From positions 4,593,001-4,657,000 of the forward strand of contig OU015567.1 of the NCBI GenBank assembly GCA_907165135.1: a DNA stretch of 64,000 nt, written 5' to 3'. The position numbers were made by a program, and so were the translations under genes. Numbering within the stretch: position 1 is the first letter of the stretch; each line of letters begins with the position of its first letter. Of this stretch, positions 44,101 through 56,562 are shown piece by piece. Under the pieces are notes generated by a model. It saw only the letters and a program-made list of their open reading frames with translations. It was not told the DNA's origin and searched no databases. This DNA comes from Oikopleura dioica (taxonomy: Eukaryota; Chordata; Appendicularia; Copelata; Oikopleuridae).

Positions 44101-44680
44101 ACGGCTGTGGCCGCGCTGGCAAGCCCGGAGTCTACACCCGAGTCAATTTGTACAACAAATGGATCACCAGCGTCACCGGCATCACTCCATCCATCAACGA
44201 CGATGATTACCCAAAAGTCTCTTGCGACGATGAAAACGAGAGCGAGCGTTTTTGGCGACAACCACAACCACGACCACCAGCACAACGACAACGACGACTA
44301 CAATGAAGCCAACAACAGAGCCTCCGACTGAGAAGCCCTTGCCAGAAAATCCACAGGATCTGTCAATTTGCTCGAACCCAGCTTTCGCTCCTAGAACATC
44401 CCTGTTTAATCAACTTCCAGCACACAGAAGGCGGCGACAAGCCAGTTTGGGTGCGAACTTCTTTTCAACAATTATCTTCCTCCAACCTCTTCCGAAAAAA
44501 AAGAAAGGAAAAAGCAGAAAAACAAAGAGCCCAAGTGCAGCTTTTTCTGAACTATTCGCCCTCAAGTCGAAAAAGCGACGATTCCAGAATTCGTCGAAGA
44601 TCCAAATTTTAAGCGAATTGTTGGTGGACAAGTTGCACTCAAAAATTCCTGGCCTTGGACTGTTTACATCAAAATTTCGA
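41145..44680 (+). CDS. Polyserase-like serine protease, at least three trypsin domains
   Basis: Domain 1 (41145-42149): IYDGQ...[18 protein letters not shown] has Asn for the catalytic His. Asp is kept (VDVSMIKLA) and the serine block reads FAPGSPIMC instead of GDSGGPL, so it is a protease homolog. Its frame breaks at an A run (41156-41160) and a T run (41911-41914), likely miscalls. Domain 2 (42437-44180): [50 protein letters not shown] - intact triad. Its intron 42938-43747 starts GAAAGT and ends AG. A Thr-rich linker ([15 protein letters not shown]) follows, reached after one more T-run break near 44247. Domain 3 starts [20 protein letters not shown] and is cut by the contig end. Whether domain 1 and 2 share one transcript is inferred. 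Secreted or membrane status unknown. Confidence 0.8.
41337..41545. repeat. 9-bp minisatellite (ACATTTGAC)n
   Basis: About 20 units of ACATTTGAC and shortened variants (ACATTGAC) in the intron after the first trypsin-like exon. The TGACATTTG core is shared with the array at 34948-35160. Confidence 0.85.
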
Positions 44681-44702
44681 GTAAGTTTTTATAAAAAAGG
44701 GA

Positions 44703-44860
44703 TGGTGTCTGGAACCGACAAAAAAATCGACAAAATTTGCGTGGGCGGCTACTCGGCTGGTGATTCGCCAGTTTCCGAATCTAAGAAAATTTCTTGTTGA
44801 AAATTCCACGCAAAATTTGTCGAAATTTTTATGAGGGTTCCAGACATCTCCCCAAAAACG
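44703..44860. mobile_element. MITE, GTGTCTGGAACCGAC family, copy 3
   Basis: GATGGTGTCTGGAACCGACA at the left and GGGTTCCAGACATCTCCCC at the right, with TTTGCGTGGGCGGCTACTCG inside. It lies in the intron after the third trypsin-domain exon. Confidence 0.8.
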
Positions 44861-44879
44861 CATTTTCAATGAAATTTTG

Positions 44880-45000
44880 AAAGGGGTTCTTTGAAACTCC
44901 TGTAATTAGTATGCGAAGTTGTTTTTGTAAACCGCTGTTGTATTTATGTTATCTGTATGTTCAAACTTGGCGTTCAGGCATTTATCTTGACATGGGGTTT
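44880..45000. other. Left contig end, low-confidence sequence
   Basis: The last bases before the gap resemble neither neighbouring exons nor repeats. Pieces such as GGCATTTATCTTGA weakly recall Nanopore rapid-adapter sequence; this is a guess. Confidence 0.3.
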
Positions 45001-45500
45001 NNNNNNNNNNNNNNNNNNNNNNNNNNNNNNNNNNNNNNNNNNNNNNNNNNNNNNNNNNNNNNNNNNNNNNNNNNNNNNNNNNNNNNNNNNNNNNNNNNNN
45101 NNNNNNNNNNNNNNNNNNNNNNNNNNNNNNNNNNNNNNNNNNNNNNNNNNNNNNNNNNNNNNNNNNNNNNNNNNNNNNNNNNNNNNNNNNNNNNNNNNNN
45201 NNNNNNNNNNNNNNNNNNNNNNNNNNNNNNNNNNNNNNNNNNNNNNNNNNNNNNNNNNNNNNNNNNNNNNNNNNNNNNNNNNNNNNNNNNNNNNNNNNNN
45301 NNNNNNNNNNNNNNNNNNNNNNNNNNNNNNNNNNNNNNNNNNNNNNNNNNNNNNNNNNNNNNNNNNNNNNNNNNNNNNNNNNNNNNNNNNNNNNNNNNNN
45401 NNNNNNNNNNNNNNNNNNNNNNNNNNNNNNNNNNNNNNNNNNNNNNNNNNNNNNNNNNNNNNNNNNNNNNNNNNNNNNNNNNNNNNNNNNNNNNNNNNNN
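45001..45500. other. Scaffold gap, 500 N
   Basis: Exactly 500 unknown bases, a placeholder length used by scaffolding software. Distance and order of the two flanks are therefore not measured. Confidence 1.
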
Positions 45501-45530
45501 TCATTGTACTTCGTTCAGTTACGTATTGCT
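45501..45530 (+). other. Residual Oxford Nanopore adapter
   Basis: Contains TACTTCGTTCAGTTACGTAT plus TGCT, matching the known ligation adapter, directly at the contig start and followed at once by genomic sequence matching position 3398. It is not genomic. Confidence 0.95.
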
Positions 45531-47016
45531 TCCAGCGCCATTGTCGGACATGAGGACGATTAAAGTGTTGTTGATTTGATTGCTTTTTGAGGTTTTAAAA
45601 ATGAGCGATTTATGCCAAGAGGGCATTTTTCAATAAAAATTTTCGGGATTTTCGACCAATCAAAAGCCTCAAAAATTTTGTGACGAAAAAATAATTTTTT
45701 CAACCCTTTTCCTTTCTTCAAGCGCTTTAAACAGCTTTCCAACCATTTCATCCGCCTCCGCAATCATCTCCCCCACAATCCCCACTTCCGTCGTATTTCT
45801 AAATTTCTCCTGAGAGTTGAAAGGCCCGTGCCCAAATCGCATCCCGTAGTACGCAAAGAACGGCTTTTCCGAATCAGCATTGGCTTTGATGAACTCATTG
45901 AGCTTCGTTGAAATGGTCAAGTCTTTTGTTCGCGAGTCGAAATTGGGCTGAGCGATCATGGATCGAGGGTAGTTGTTGGTGAACCGCTCGCCGTAGGTTT
46001 CTTCTTTTGGCCAGGGTGCGGCGACATAAGCGCCTTTCCAGAATTTGATGCCTGAAAAAAAGCTCAATGGAGGAGAAAGATGAAACGTTTTGAAGAGATT
46101 ATTTGTTCCAAATTATTCAGCAGGGGTCTTTTTCACAGAGTGCCCCCCTTAATTCATCTTCTAAGACGTCGAATTTTCTAGTGCCAAGATAAAGCACCTC
46201 TACGTACCTGTGTCTAGCTCTCTTTGAGTAGGTCCTCCTTCTGGAAAAAATCGCTGAATCGCCCACTCAGTAAACGGCTCAACTTGCTTCCCATTCTCAA
46301 AGTATCCATTCGGCGAGCAGCAGGGAGATTCCGCCGAGAAGGAATAGTCGAAGCCATGGTCGATTTCAGAAAGCATGAAGGTATAGTTTCCGGGTCGGAA
46401 AAACAGGCGTTTTTCGTCGAATCGATCGTTGAATTTTTCCCCGTTCGCGTATGTCTTCTTCCATTCGTTCAATTTCTTCCAGCGAATGTGATCCTCCGAC
46501 TGGATATCGTTCCTCAGCATCGTTTGGAAGGGTTGAGTTTTGCCGAAAACGCCAGTTGTGTAGCCAGCTTTTTGAACATGAGACCAAGATGTGGTTCTCG
46601 CCCGGGCTTGATGATTCGTTCTTTACTGTCTTTTAGAGAGTATCTTCCGGTGAGGAGCATGTAGCGACTTGGGGAGCAGCGGGAGGATCCAGAGTGCGCA
46701 TCCTTAATTTAAAAAAATGAGAAAAAAGGGCAAAAAATAATTTTTTTTTCAGATAAAAATCGAGAAAAAAAGCAAAAAAAATGAAAAATTTTAAAAAAAG
46801 TCTCCGTCAATTATGAAAAGTCATCTTTTTTACCTTAAAATTGACTCCTTCTGTCCCCAATCTGTCAATATTCGGCGTTGGCACTTTTGCTTTAGCCTGG
46901 TTCACTTGAAAATCTCCGACTCCAAAGTCATCTGCCAGAAGAAGAATCACATTTGGTCTCTTCCTTTCATCTGCGAATATTTGTGAAAAAATCGAAAAGT
47001 ACTTCGCAAGTTTCAT
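45531..47016 (-). CDS. Arylsulfatase, second copy, 3' part missing
   Basis: Same gene as 2783-4890. It starts at 47016 and is cut by the contig start inside the SDNGAG exon, so the C-terminal exons are absent. A T run at 46569-46573 is one base shorter than in the left copy and breaks the frame after the formylglycine exon start. The GA-AG intron is conserved. Confidence 0.85.
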
Positions 47017-48431
47017 TCTATTTTTTCTAGTTGACTTTTTGGTGGCGCGGCGCACTTTTATGCGCGCCGCCGTATTTTTGGTAGTCGCAAGTGCGCGCTA
47101 AAATTTGTGCACTTGCAATAGAAACCGTGTTTTCTACTAAATAAGGACGCGTCAGCAAGTACGTTTTTCGTCGGGATAAAAATATAAATTACTCGTCCGG
47201 CTGGTCCAAAAGTCTTGTCTTATTTATGTTTCACTCAATCACCGTCATTTTCAGTCCACGGCGTTTTTTATACTTCCTCAGCACAGCTTTTCTAAAACGC
47301 GAATTTCGCAAAAAAAGGAACAAAAACGGTCAAACGCGATTTTTTTTTGGTTATTCTTGTGGTTTTCTTGCATAAAAATTTTTTTTCAAAATAATTCATT
47401 AATTTCTTCTCACGTTATAATCTCATTTATGAGTAGTAAAACATAACGGGTCCGCCCTGTTAAAAACAACTCCACCCAAATGTCTGATATAAACTGATTT
47501 TCTCGATAATTTCTCAAATCTTTCGAAAATTATTTGAAAGCTCGCAAAAGAAAACGTGGCTGGCGGAACATTCAAAAATACTCTTTGCCACTAAAACAAG
47601 ATTTTTGGTCAACTCGTAAATTTTCATTTGAGCAAGAATTTCAAATCGAAAAATTATTCAAAAGAAAATTCTCCAAAATTTGGAAGATCTGATCAAAAAA
47701 TAAAAGTGCTTAAAAATCTAAAGCTTTTGGACTTTTCCCTGGGCAAGGTGAATAACAAAAAAAAAACTAAGCTTTAAAAATTTTAAGCTTTTTCATTTTT
47801 GACATGATTTTTCAGGCGGTGCGTTTTTAAGGCCGATTTAAACCCCGGTTGGCCGCTGACACCCTTAAAAACGCAACCCCTGAAAAATAATGGAAAAATA
47901 AAAAAGCTTAAAATTTTCAAAGCTTAGTTATTACTTTTTTTGTTAGTTACCCTATAGAAACATTAAAGAAAAAAAATGTCAACTACTTGAAGCTTTATTA
48001 ATAGTATTTCGGCAGATTAGCAAAAAATTTTGTCTATCATAAACTCATAAAAATCATTACTGATTTCTCCATTAGTATGTTCTTCCAAATTTCCCTCGAA
48101 AAGTGATTAAAGTAATTGTCCCTAATTGACTTACAAGCGCATAAAACTCGTTTCCGAAGAAAACGTAATTTGTTAAGATTACATGCTTAACGCTACGTGT
48201 TTGGTTGTTTCGAATCCAAATTATAAACGCCGTTAGACGGTCAGAAGTCATCAATAACAAAGTGGATCGTGGCAAAAATATGTTGCGAGTTTTTATCATA
48301 ACAATCATTTAATGAAGTCAGCATTCTAATTATGATCCCCGAGTTTTCTCGTTTTTAACCTCTCTGTGCTTGGCTCAGCAATCTGAGTGGTAAACTGACA
48401 AAGAAAAAATTCCTGAGTAAGGGTCTCTGAC

Positions 48432-48591
48432 GGGGAGGTGTCTGGAACCGACAAAAAATTCGACAAATTTTGCGTGGAAATTTTTAACCAATCAGAGATC
48501 TGGATTCGGCTTAGCGGCCAATCGGCAGCCGAGAAGCCGCCTACGCAAAATCTGTCGAAATTTTTTTGTCGGTTCCAGACACCATCCCTCT
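48432..48591. mobile_element. MITE, GTGTCTGGAACCGAC family, second copy of 6306-6465
   Basis: Identical to the left-block element by eye. Confidence 0.8.
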
Positions 48592-48653
48592 CTGACTCAG
48601 CTTATTTCCATTGACAAGGATAAGTCTTTCATTCAAATATTTATAGAAACTGA

Positions 48654-48776
48654 GCTCCTGAGCTCAGATACCTGTGTCGAAAACCTGAGTCAGGTTTCTG
48701 AATAGCTTAAATGAAAAGCCGCACAGAAACCTGACTCAGGTTTTCGTCAAAGGTTGCTGAGCCTGGGAGCTCATCC
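48654..48776. repeat. CCTGAGTCAGG stem-loop, second copy of 6528-6650
   Basis: Same sequence as in the left block. Confidence 0.75.
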
Positions 48777-48927
48777 TCTATGTATTTCAAAATATTGAAC
48801 ATATCCTTGTCAATTTATAAATGGTCGAATAAGCTAAGCGCTTTCTCGTACTGAATTAACGAAATATAATCTTACACTTTTTGAAACACAGAGAGAGCTC
48901 TGGAGAAAAGAGAATCATTCTTTGAAA

Positions 48928-50459
48928 ATGAAGCGAGAAATAATTTTAAGCCTTCTTTTTATTTTCCTGGCGCTGTTTTTTCAATTGGAAATTATGCGCT
49001 GAAAAAACCTGACTCATCAAAAATGCCGGAAATTCTAAACTCGTCTCTTTTTCGAAGCTTTCCCGAACAGAGATTTTCTGAAGACAATTTCAAGCAGATA
49101 AAAATACGAATTGAAAGAGAAGAATATTCGGGGATCATCTCAGTTGATGTCGTTTCATTTTCTGAAGGAATCGACTTTTGTTACTTTTATAAGTTGAAAA
49201 TGCCGAAGGTTCCTTTTGACATAATGATGATCAACGAAACTGATAACTCTCATGCGAACTGGAACCGTGAGTCATTTATTGCTATTTTGATGAGGATGAT
49301 TTACTATTTATACTATCAAAAAATGTTAAAATAAATAATTACACGCGACACTTTAAGGACCGCCCCCGTCAACAATTTTCGAAAAATCTATTTTCGGAAT
49401 TTCAAAATTTTGACCCCGGAAATGGATTCTACAGGTCAAAAAGAATTTGAGGCTTCTTTTGGGGGCCTATCTCGACTCTAACACCCTTAAAATCACGTTT
49501 GAAAATCGGACGAAAACTCACGAAAAAGTCCAAACTTTGCTAAAATCTCAGATTTTTATTGGTCAAAAAGTACTCCGAACAAGTTTTTATGATAAATTGA
49601 ACTTCTAGGAACTCTAAGAAGCCAAAATATGGCTTTTTTGAAATTTTGGGGTCCTTAATTAATTTTAAAAAGGGGATGAACCTTGTTCATGCTCTTACTT
49701 CCTGCAAAGAGCCCTTTGTTCATCCTTAAAGCCACGTAACCATTGATTTCTAGAAGGACCGTCAGTTTGGCTCAATGCTTCAATGGACAATCAAGGAAAA
49801 ATAACAGCATCAGAAGAACTCGCACCTCTTCTGGAAAGCTCGAAAAACAAGAACATCGACAAGCCCCTGTTTTTGATGCAGCATCATGATCCGATAAATA
49901 AGAGAATACAGACTTGCTACTACTTCTTTGACGGCAGGTTATCAGAAAGTTTTCTTATAAGAAATATCTTTACATTTGCGATGATCATCGATTTCTTGAC
50001 AACAACAGTTCAACGCCGGATATCAGAAAAAGGTGGATGAAAAAAATGATTTTTATTATTTTAATTTAAAGTGATTCTCCCGACGAGTTACCTTGCAAGC
50101 CATTCATTCTCACTGAATTGTTTCTACAAAATTTTATTTACCCAAAACGACTTCGTTGGGGTTTCGATAGCGAATTCTTCAGCGGCCTCACGAGATCTCA
50201 ATACGCGAAAAGAGACCATTATGACACAAATATTGAGCTTTGCAATGACGAAAGTAGGTAGAAATCACAATTTCATTACTTTATTTTGACAGCGTATGCA
50301 ATATACTGGCTGAGTTGCCGAAACGGGGTGCCTTGTCAAGATGGTTTTGACAAAGAATTTGGAGGTAAACATGCTTTTTTATTTTGCAATTGATTGTCGA
50401 ATTTAGGCCGATTGAAGGTGGTGCAACAGAATGAGTACAAAAGAGTCGTGTGCGTGTGA
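48928..50459 (+). CDS. Type II membrane protein, second copy (frames broken)
   Basis: Same gene as 6802-8347. One T is missing in the signal-anchor run (48976-48981) and one in exon 2 (49950-49953), each shifting the frame. As the left copy joins cleanly through all five exons, these are likely consensus errors here. Confidence 0.6.
49352..49658. mobile_element. MITE, TTTAAGGACC family, second copy of 7228-7538
   Basis: Same intronic element; four bases shorter in homopolymers. Confidence 0.75.
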
Positions 50460-50487
50460 CCCTTTTCATTCCGTCGAAGAAGCATCA

Positions 50488-51442
50488 TCAATCGCCACCA
50501 CTGGACCTGTTGTTGGTCTCTTCATAAATTTCGTTCACTCTTATGGCAGTTCGCATAAGCAAACCTAAATTTCAAAAGAAATTGTCTCGAGTGGTCTCCG
50601 TTTGCCCAAGTCGCCGTTTGCCCAAGTGGGCAGACAAACTGGGCAGACGGCGACTTGGGCAAACGGCGACTTGGGCAAACGAAGACCACTCAATTGTCTC
50701 ATTTAAAAAGAAACTTACAGAGTTTGATAGGAATTGAAAGATCCACGGGAAAGGTCATTGTTGCTTTGTAGTTGATGTCTTTTACAATTGATAAAAATCC
50801 ACCATCAGAAATATATTCAATTTGGCTGTCAAGAGTCGCACCTTCCTCCCCATCAACCTTGCTTGAGAAGAGAATTTGTTGAGCATTTTTTCCAGATCGT
50901 TTTGGTCGGCTGATATCAAAAACCACATTCGACTTGTTATCCAACAGTTGAGCATGAGGATTGCATCCAAAAACCTGCCTGTAAAATTTTTCTAACGACT
51001 CTACATTCTAGAGTCTAGAATCAATGATCTTCCTACCTGAAGCTTCCAAGATGCTCTTGTCCGGCAAAAACACCGATGCAAACTTCATTCTACAAATATT
51101 CTTAGCTTATCATTGAATAAGAAGTAAACAAACCAAGCAAAAGCAGAAACCGCACCATTGGCCTTTCTCCAAAGTCTCAGTTTTCAAAGCATTTCCAAGA
51201 GAAGGATGAGTGGCCGAATATTGCACTTCGAAATCGCAACAGCCTTTATGATTGACCTTTCCACTGATTTGGAAAAGCTCTTCGTCCTGACTATTCAAAA
51301 CAGTAACACTCATCTGTCCATATTTTTTCCGCGGGTCTTCTTGAAAAATCGCTTTGAATTGCGTTTCTAACAAAATATTTTCAAAAAAAAAATCTTAAGA
51401 ACCTAAAAAACCTGTTTTCAAAAACTCAAATTGAGAACTCAT
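50488..51442 (-). CDS. Phospholipid scramblase-like protein, second copy
   Basis: Same exons and splice sites as 8376-9330, uninterrupted, including the hairpin intron. Confidence 0.6.
50590..50690. repeat. 100-nt hairpin, second copy
   Basis: Same as 8478-8578. Confidence 0.85.
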
Positions 51443-51651
51443 CCTTTATCTCTCTTTGAAAATCGATCAAAATCGACTTTGTTTGTTGTCAGAATTGCGT
51501 TATTTTTACGCCCGGGTGTAATTGTGGTTTACTTTTATGAGTAGGGTGGAGAGTTAAAAAATGGGCTTTTTACTCGGTTGCTAACGATTTCTACGAAGAT
51601 TGCTGACAAAGCTCATTTTTGGTATGCACTGACTACTAGTCAGTGACTACG

Positions 51652-51867
51652 TTGCTGAACGTCGCTCAATGTCGCCCAATGTCGCCAAATGTCGCTTAAC
51701 GTCGCCGGATGTCGCCTAATGTCGCCAAATGTCGCTGAATGTCGTCATTTTATTTTAAAATAGCTCAAATAATATAGTTATTTCCAGCGACATAAGGAGG
51801 CATTAGGCGACACTCAGCGACATACAGCGACATTCGGCGACATTCGGCGATATTCGGCGACATATGT
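51652..51867. repeat. Inverted 10-bp minisatellites, second copy
   Basis: Same unit order as 9540-9755, including individual unit variants, which argues that the two blocks are one locus. Confidence 0.85.
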
Positions 51868-51951
51868 CAGTTCCAGCTCATTTTTTGAATCTGACCTTGC
51901 TTTCATAAATTTGTTTCTTTTTAATTTATTAATGAAACTTCTCCTTCCGGA

Positions 51952-52230
51952 TCATGGGCAAATGGAAACACGGAGTAAATTATTCATGGTGCTGTATTGT
52001 CTCCAAAATACTGGTCCACTGCCAAATTCGCCGTCACAGTCCAAAGACGCTCCTTGAAAACGCTCGAACTCCTGGCCCGCGGCCCCGTTTCGCGACGTTT
52101 GAATTTTTAGAATTTGAAGAGAAAAAAATCGAAAATTCAAAATTGAAAAAAGGTTAAATCCTCCTTGAGTCGTTTTTGAATCAGCTCCGCTGATTACTTG
52201 AGCCGACTTGAGCCACTTCGATTTTTTCAT
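51952..52230 (-). CDS. Small hypothetical protein, second copy
   Basis: Same as 9840-10118. Confidence 0.35.
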   Translation of the reverse strand: MKKSKWLKSAQVISGADSKTTQGGFNLFSILNFRFFSLQILKIQTSRNGAAGQEFERFQGASLDCDGEFGSGPVFWRQYSTMNNLLRVSICP

Positions 52231-52337
52231 TCTCTGAGAAAAAAAACACCCGATATTCGATTTTGCCCCAAATTAGACACAAAGCAATTGACTTTTTTCC
52301 TCCGTCGGAGAAAGAGGATTGAGAAAAAGAGGAGAAC

Positions 52338-52567
52338 ATGCCGAAGAAAATGATTCCCGAAGTTGAGAATAAGGTGATTACTGAAATCTTGACTGGTTCT
52401 TCTCTCATCATAAATTCTAGCTTCAAGTCCAAACAATCAACGCCGTGGCGAACCTCCAAAATCTACGTCGAAACGCGAAAAAATCAAGCATCAAATTGAA
52501 GAAATTCTTCTCTTTCAACCGCCACAAAATCCTCGAAAACGAAGAATCCTTTTCCGAATTTCCCTGA
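52338..52567 (+). CDS. Small basic hypothetical protein, second copy
   Basis: Same as 10226-10455. Confidence 0.4.
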
Positions 52568-52833
52568 ACACCAAATATAAACGGTCTCTTCCTTGATTTC
52601 AAGCAATTTATTTCAAGTTATTTACAAATAGCTTCTTATCGGCAGCTGATCGTATATTTCTTCTTGCGGGATAAACGAGGGCTTTTTAATTATTTTAATG
52701 AAGTGATAAGTTCGAGGATTAAAGCCCTTTATCTTGGAGGAAACGAAGCAGAACCAGCATAACCTGGAATCGTGTGATGGCTATAATTTGAGCGTATCGA
52801 AGTATGCTCGTAATTAACCCGCTTTGAAGAGGC

Positions 52834-54885
52834 TCAACCAAGTTGCTTTTTGAACAAGAAATCGACAGTCTTTGAGACCTGATCCTGAGCTCCAAGGTGG
52901 TTCATTTCCATTTGTGATAAGGGGATATTTTGAGCATCACAAAAATTTTGATTGTTTCCATACTGATTTGCTGTTGAATAAGGCTGAGTTGCGACGTAGT
53001 TCGGGTCTGGTTGCTTATGATGTTTTTCATAAGAAGAAAAGTGAATTCAAGAGGAAAAAGTATTTTCTAAAATTATTAAAAGCTTACAAAATAAATCATA
53101 AGTAAAATTCAAATCCCTTTCAAATTCAACATGTAAGTTGATCCGAAAATTGCCCAAAATTAACGATTCTTATCGAATCTTATCGTAATAAAATTCAATA
53201 TAATTTTTCGAGAATGCTTTGAAAAACTATCCTTAAACTGCATGATACCAGATGTGTTCCAAATTTGTTGAAGAATATTTGATTGATTCGTATTGTTGTT
53301 GTTGCTCAAATTATTCTGCTCGAGTGGCAGCGGCTCTCGATTTTTAGACTCGCTTCCTACTCGCATATAAATGAGCGTGCCAATTATGGCGAAGGAGAAT
53401 AAAACTCCGAAAGTAATCCCAACGATCAATCCTGGACGTGACTCCTCAGGTGCCAGTTCTCCGCCACGTTCCAAGTCTGCCAGCGCAGGGGATGGAATAC
53501 CAGTGATTTTGGAGATTTGCTGATTGCTGCACTTGTGCATCGGGCATTCTTTCTTCAACTGGGCAGATTGGCTTAGTTGAGAATGTGGTGGCGGGTAGAA
53601 AATTGCTTCGTGAGAGCCACAACAGTCTTTGAGTCCACACATTCTAGCGTCAACTGGACTTCCGCTTCGATCAAGACAGATGCGGATTTCTTCGAGTTTT
53701 TGAGCCTCTCGACGGCGACTTGGCTCGCAAGTACAGTGGATTGAAAAGAACTGAAATAATCTTCCATTTTCCACTTTTCAAAAATCTGAGAAAGCATCAG
53801 ATAGTGCTGAAAGCTCACCTTAATAGATCTGATCGCACCAAACGCTTGAGCCCGTTTAATTAACGCCTCATTTATCTGCCTAATTGTATAAGTGTTTCTC
53901 TTAATTCGGCTCGTTCCTATTTCTGTAATTGCTCAAAATAAATACTTTTTAACAATCAATTAGGAAAATCATTTAACATTTAAAGCGCAGCAAAGAGAGA
54001 AAAGCCTGTCCCTCGTGAGCTTTGATCTCTTCCAGCGCCAGAACATCGGCAATTTTGAATCGTTGGGCGATTCCTATTGTTGCTTCTTTAAAAATCGGAT
54101 GAGATAATCAAAGAACAAAAATGATGACTCAGCAGAATCAGAAAAGATCGTCTGTCCGCCTTACCCCCGATTGTCAGCTTCAATTAATTTTCATTGAATA
54201 ATTTCACCCGTTCCAAAATACTCATATGCATTTCTGAATCTTTCCGGTCTGATGGCTCCGAATTTGCACCAGCTCTGAGCCCAAAGCCATTCGGATCCAT
54301 ATTCCTCGCATCTTAGTCCTCTCTTCTCCCTGTTGTTCATATTTGGCCACTGCGAAAGGAGCTGATAGTCCAGGTTTCCAGTTTGATTTGAGCTCAGGCG
54401 GGTGTAGATGGAACAGCCTGAAACTTGGCTCGGCAATCTGTATAGAAAACCTGAGTCAGGCTTTGAAGAGCTAAAATGAAGAGCCGCAAAGCAGATCTTT
54501 AACACAGGTTGCCGATCCCAGGCCTGAACCCATCGTGTCGACTGGCCAAAAGCCCTTGATTTTCCAGCTGTTGAAATCGACGGCTTCGTCCATTGAGCAT
54601 TCGCAGTCATTTTCATGCGACTCGTTTATCGCCTCACAAGTTGACTTTTGGGGATTCAAAAAGGCCCTTCGAGGAATAAGTCAGCTAAGTTTGACGTCTA
54701 AAAATGGAAAGAACGATTATCGTGGAAGAAACTTTCACGTTCTTTTTCGCTTTTAAAATCCATGACTGGGGCCATTGTAACGCGAGAACATAATAACCAC
54801 GGTCTGTGTCAGCGGTGGGAAAGCTTTGAACTTTACCGTTGTGGGTTCCAGGACGGCCGATGATCTTTTCGACAGGCTGAATCAT
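52834..54885 (-). CDS. Membrane-anchored pseudo-RNase T2, second copy
   Basis: Same as 10722-12773; the substitutions at all three catalytic His positions and the membrane helix are identical, so they are not consensus errors of one copy. Confidence 0.75.
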
Positions 54886-55868
54886 TGTCTGTTTCTTTCG
54901 AAGGTTTAATAAGAAGCATTAGTGACTCTTCCTCAAACACTCACAAGTTGTGAGTCATAACTATATTTTTGGACTTCGCGTAATACTAATTTAAAAATGT
55001 GGTTTATCCGATTACAAAAGAAAAAAATTCCCTTCTGAAAAATTTTTTTTTGTATTTTCAGCCTTTCACGGAACGTCTGCTCGACAAAAACGTATTTTTC
55101 CAAAGAGTGTAAAAATCAATAATCTTCCAAGTTCCGGCGCCATACTCTCTACGTCAGTATCAAAATCATATCTACTTCTATGCGCATTCGCTTCGGGGCT
55201 AAAAGAAATCGCGCTTCCGCCTGCCCAGTGATCCTCGCTAATGGAAGTTGTTTATGCTTCATTTGGAAAGTGAAATAACAGTTCGAAATCGGATCACCAT
55301 TTTCGTCACTTGCGAAAGAACAGATTTTTTTCAATGAAGGAATAAATATGCCTGGAGAATCCTCTCATTGTCACATATAAAGACAAATTGACATTATGGT
55401 TGTTTTTGCACCCGAATGATTTTTATTGTAAAGTGCTTTTTTTATTCGATGGCTTGATTCTCTTTCATGTTGTCAATAATAAAGGCCTTAGTGTGACAGT
55501 TTTGAAAATATATTTTTCTCACGTGATTGTTGACAACTTGCGCTTTCATCAGTTTTCTGGTCGGTGCAATTATTTTCAGGTACCATCATTAATATTTTGA
55601 ATTTATATGTTTGTCTCGTGACGCTCTTGCGCCATCCCATGTTCGCATATATAAAGCCAGCCCGTCGAGGAAAGTCCCACGAACTTCTCTTGAGTCTAAA
55701 AGACGATTCTCGACACGAATTATCGAAAACAACGTGAGCTCGACGTGGAACGGTCAGCTCCGCTATTCGATTTCAAGTCATCGGACGCGGGGATTAAAAG
55801 CGACTGTAACTTAAACTTTGCCGGTAGTCGAGTATTCATCTAAGTGGCGTGAAAAAAAATCGAAGCAA

Positions 55869-56445
55869 ATGAAGATGATTGGACTCATAATACACTCAGT
55901 AGTATTATTACACTCAGTTACAGGCAGATTCATTACGGCCCAGAGAAGGATGTTTAATGATCATCACAAGGTAAGATCGACAATAATTTCTTGCAACGAT
56001 TTCATCATTTGTCCTTTCATAACTCAATAAAACCTTATTCTAGAGAGGAAATGTCAGACAAGCAATCTACACAAATTTCCATACAAACAACCTTCGCTCT
56101 CCCCAAACCACGCCCCAATTTGTCCATTCAAAATGCCCAGAAATCATCCTTCACTCTTATCAACAGTACCTGCCGCTTTTTCCCGAATGTTCTGAAGAAG
56201 CACTTCAAATCGAAAAAGCGAGAAATGCCGTTTCTCATCTTCGATCAAGCTCGAAAAGCCAGACTCGGAAGAAACTTGTGAACGGCTGCTTGGATCTTTC
56301 AAAAAGCCGTTTTGTCAAAAATGAGGACAAGAGAAGCTGGAAGAACTACTGTTTGAGCTTTGTGGAAAATATTCAAAAAGAGCGAGATCCTTATAGGAAA
56401 ACAAATGATGTTTCAAATGTTTATCGCCGCTATATTACTAATTAA
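55869..56445 (+). CDS. Small secreted Cys-containing protein, second copy
   Basis: Same as 13759-14335; only the A run before the start differs (two bases shorter). Confidence 0.7.
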
Positions 56446-56562
56446 TCTTTTTCGATATTTCTGCTTATTTCTGTATTCTAGTAAATAAACCATTTTTCAG
56501 TAAGCTTCTGAGTAAATCCCCTCTGGTGTTTCGATGTTTATTTTTCGCAGAACGATGTAATT

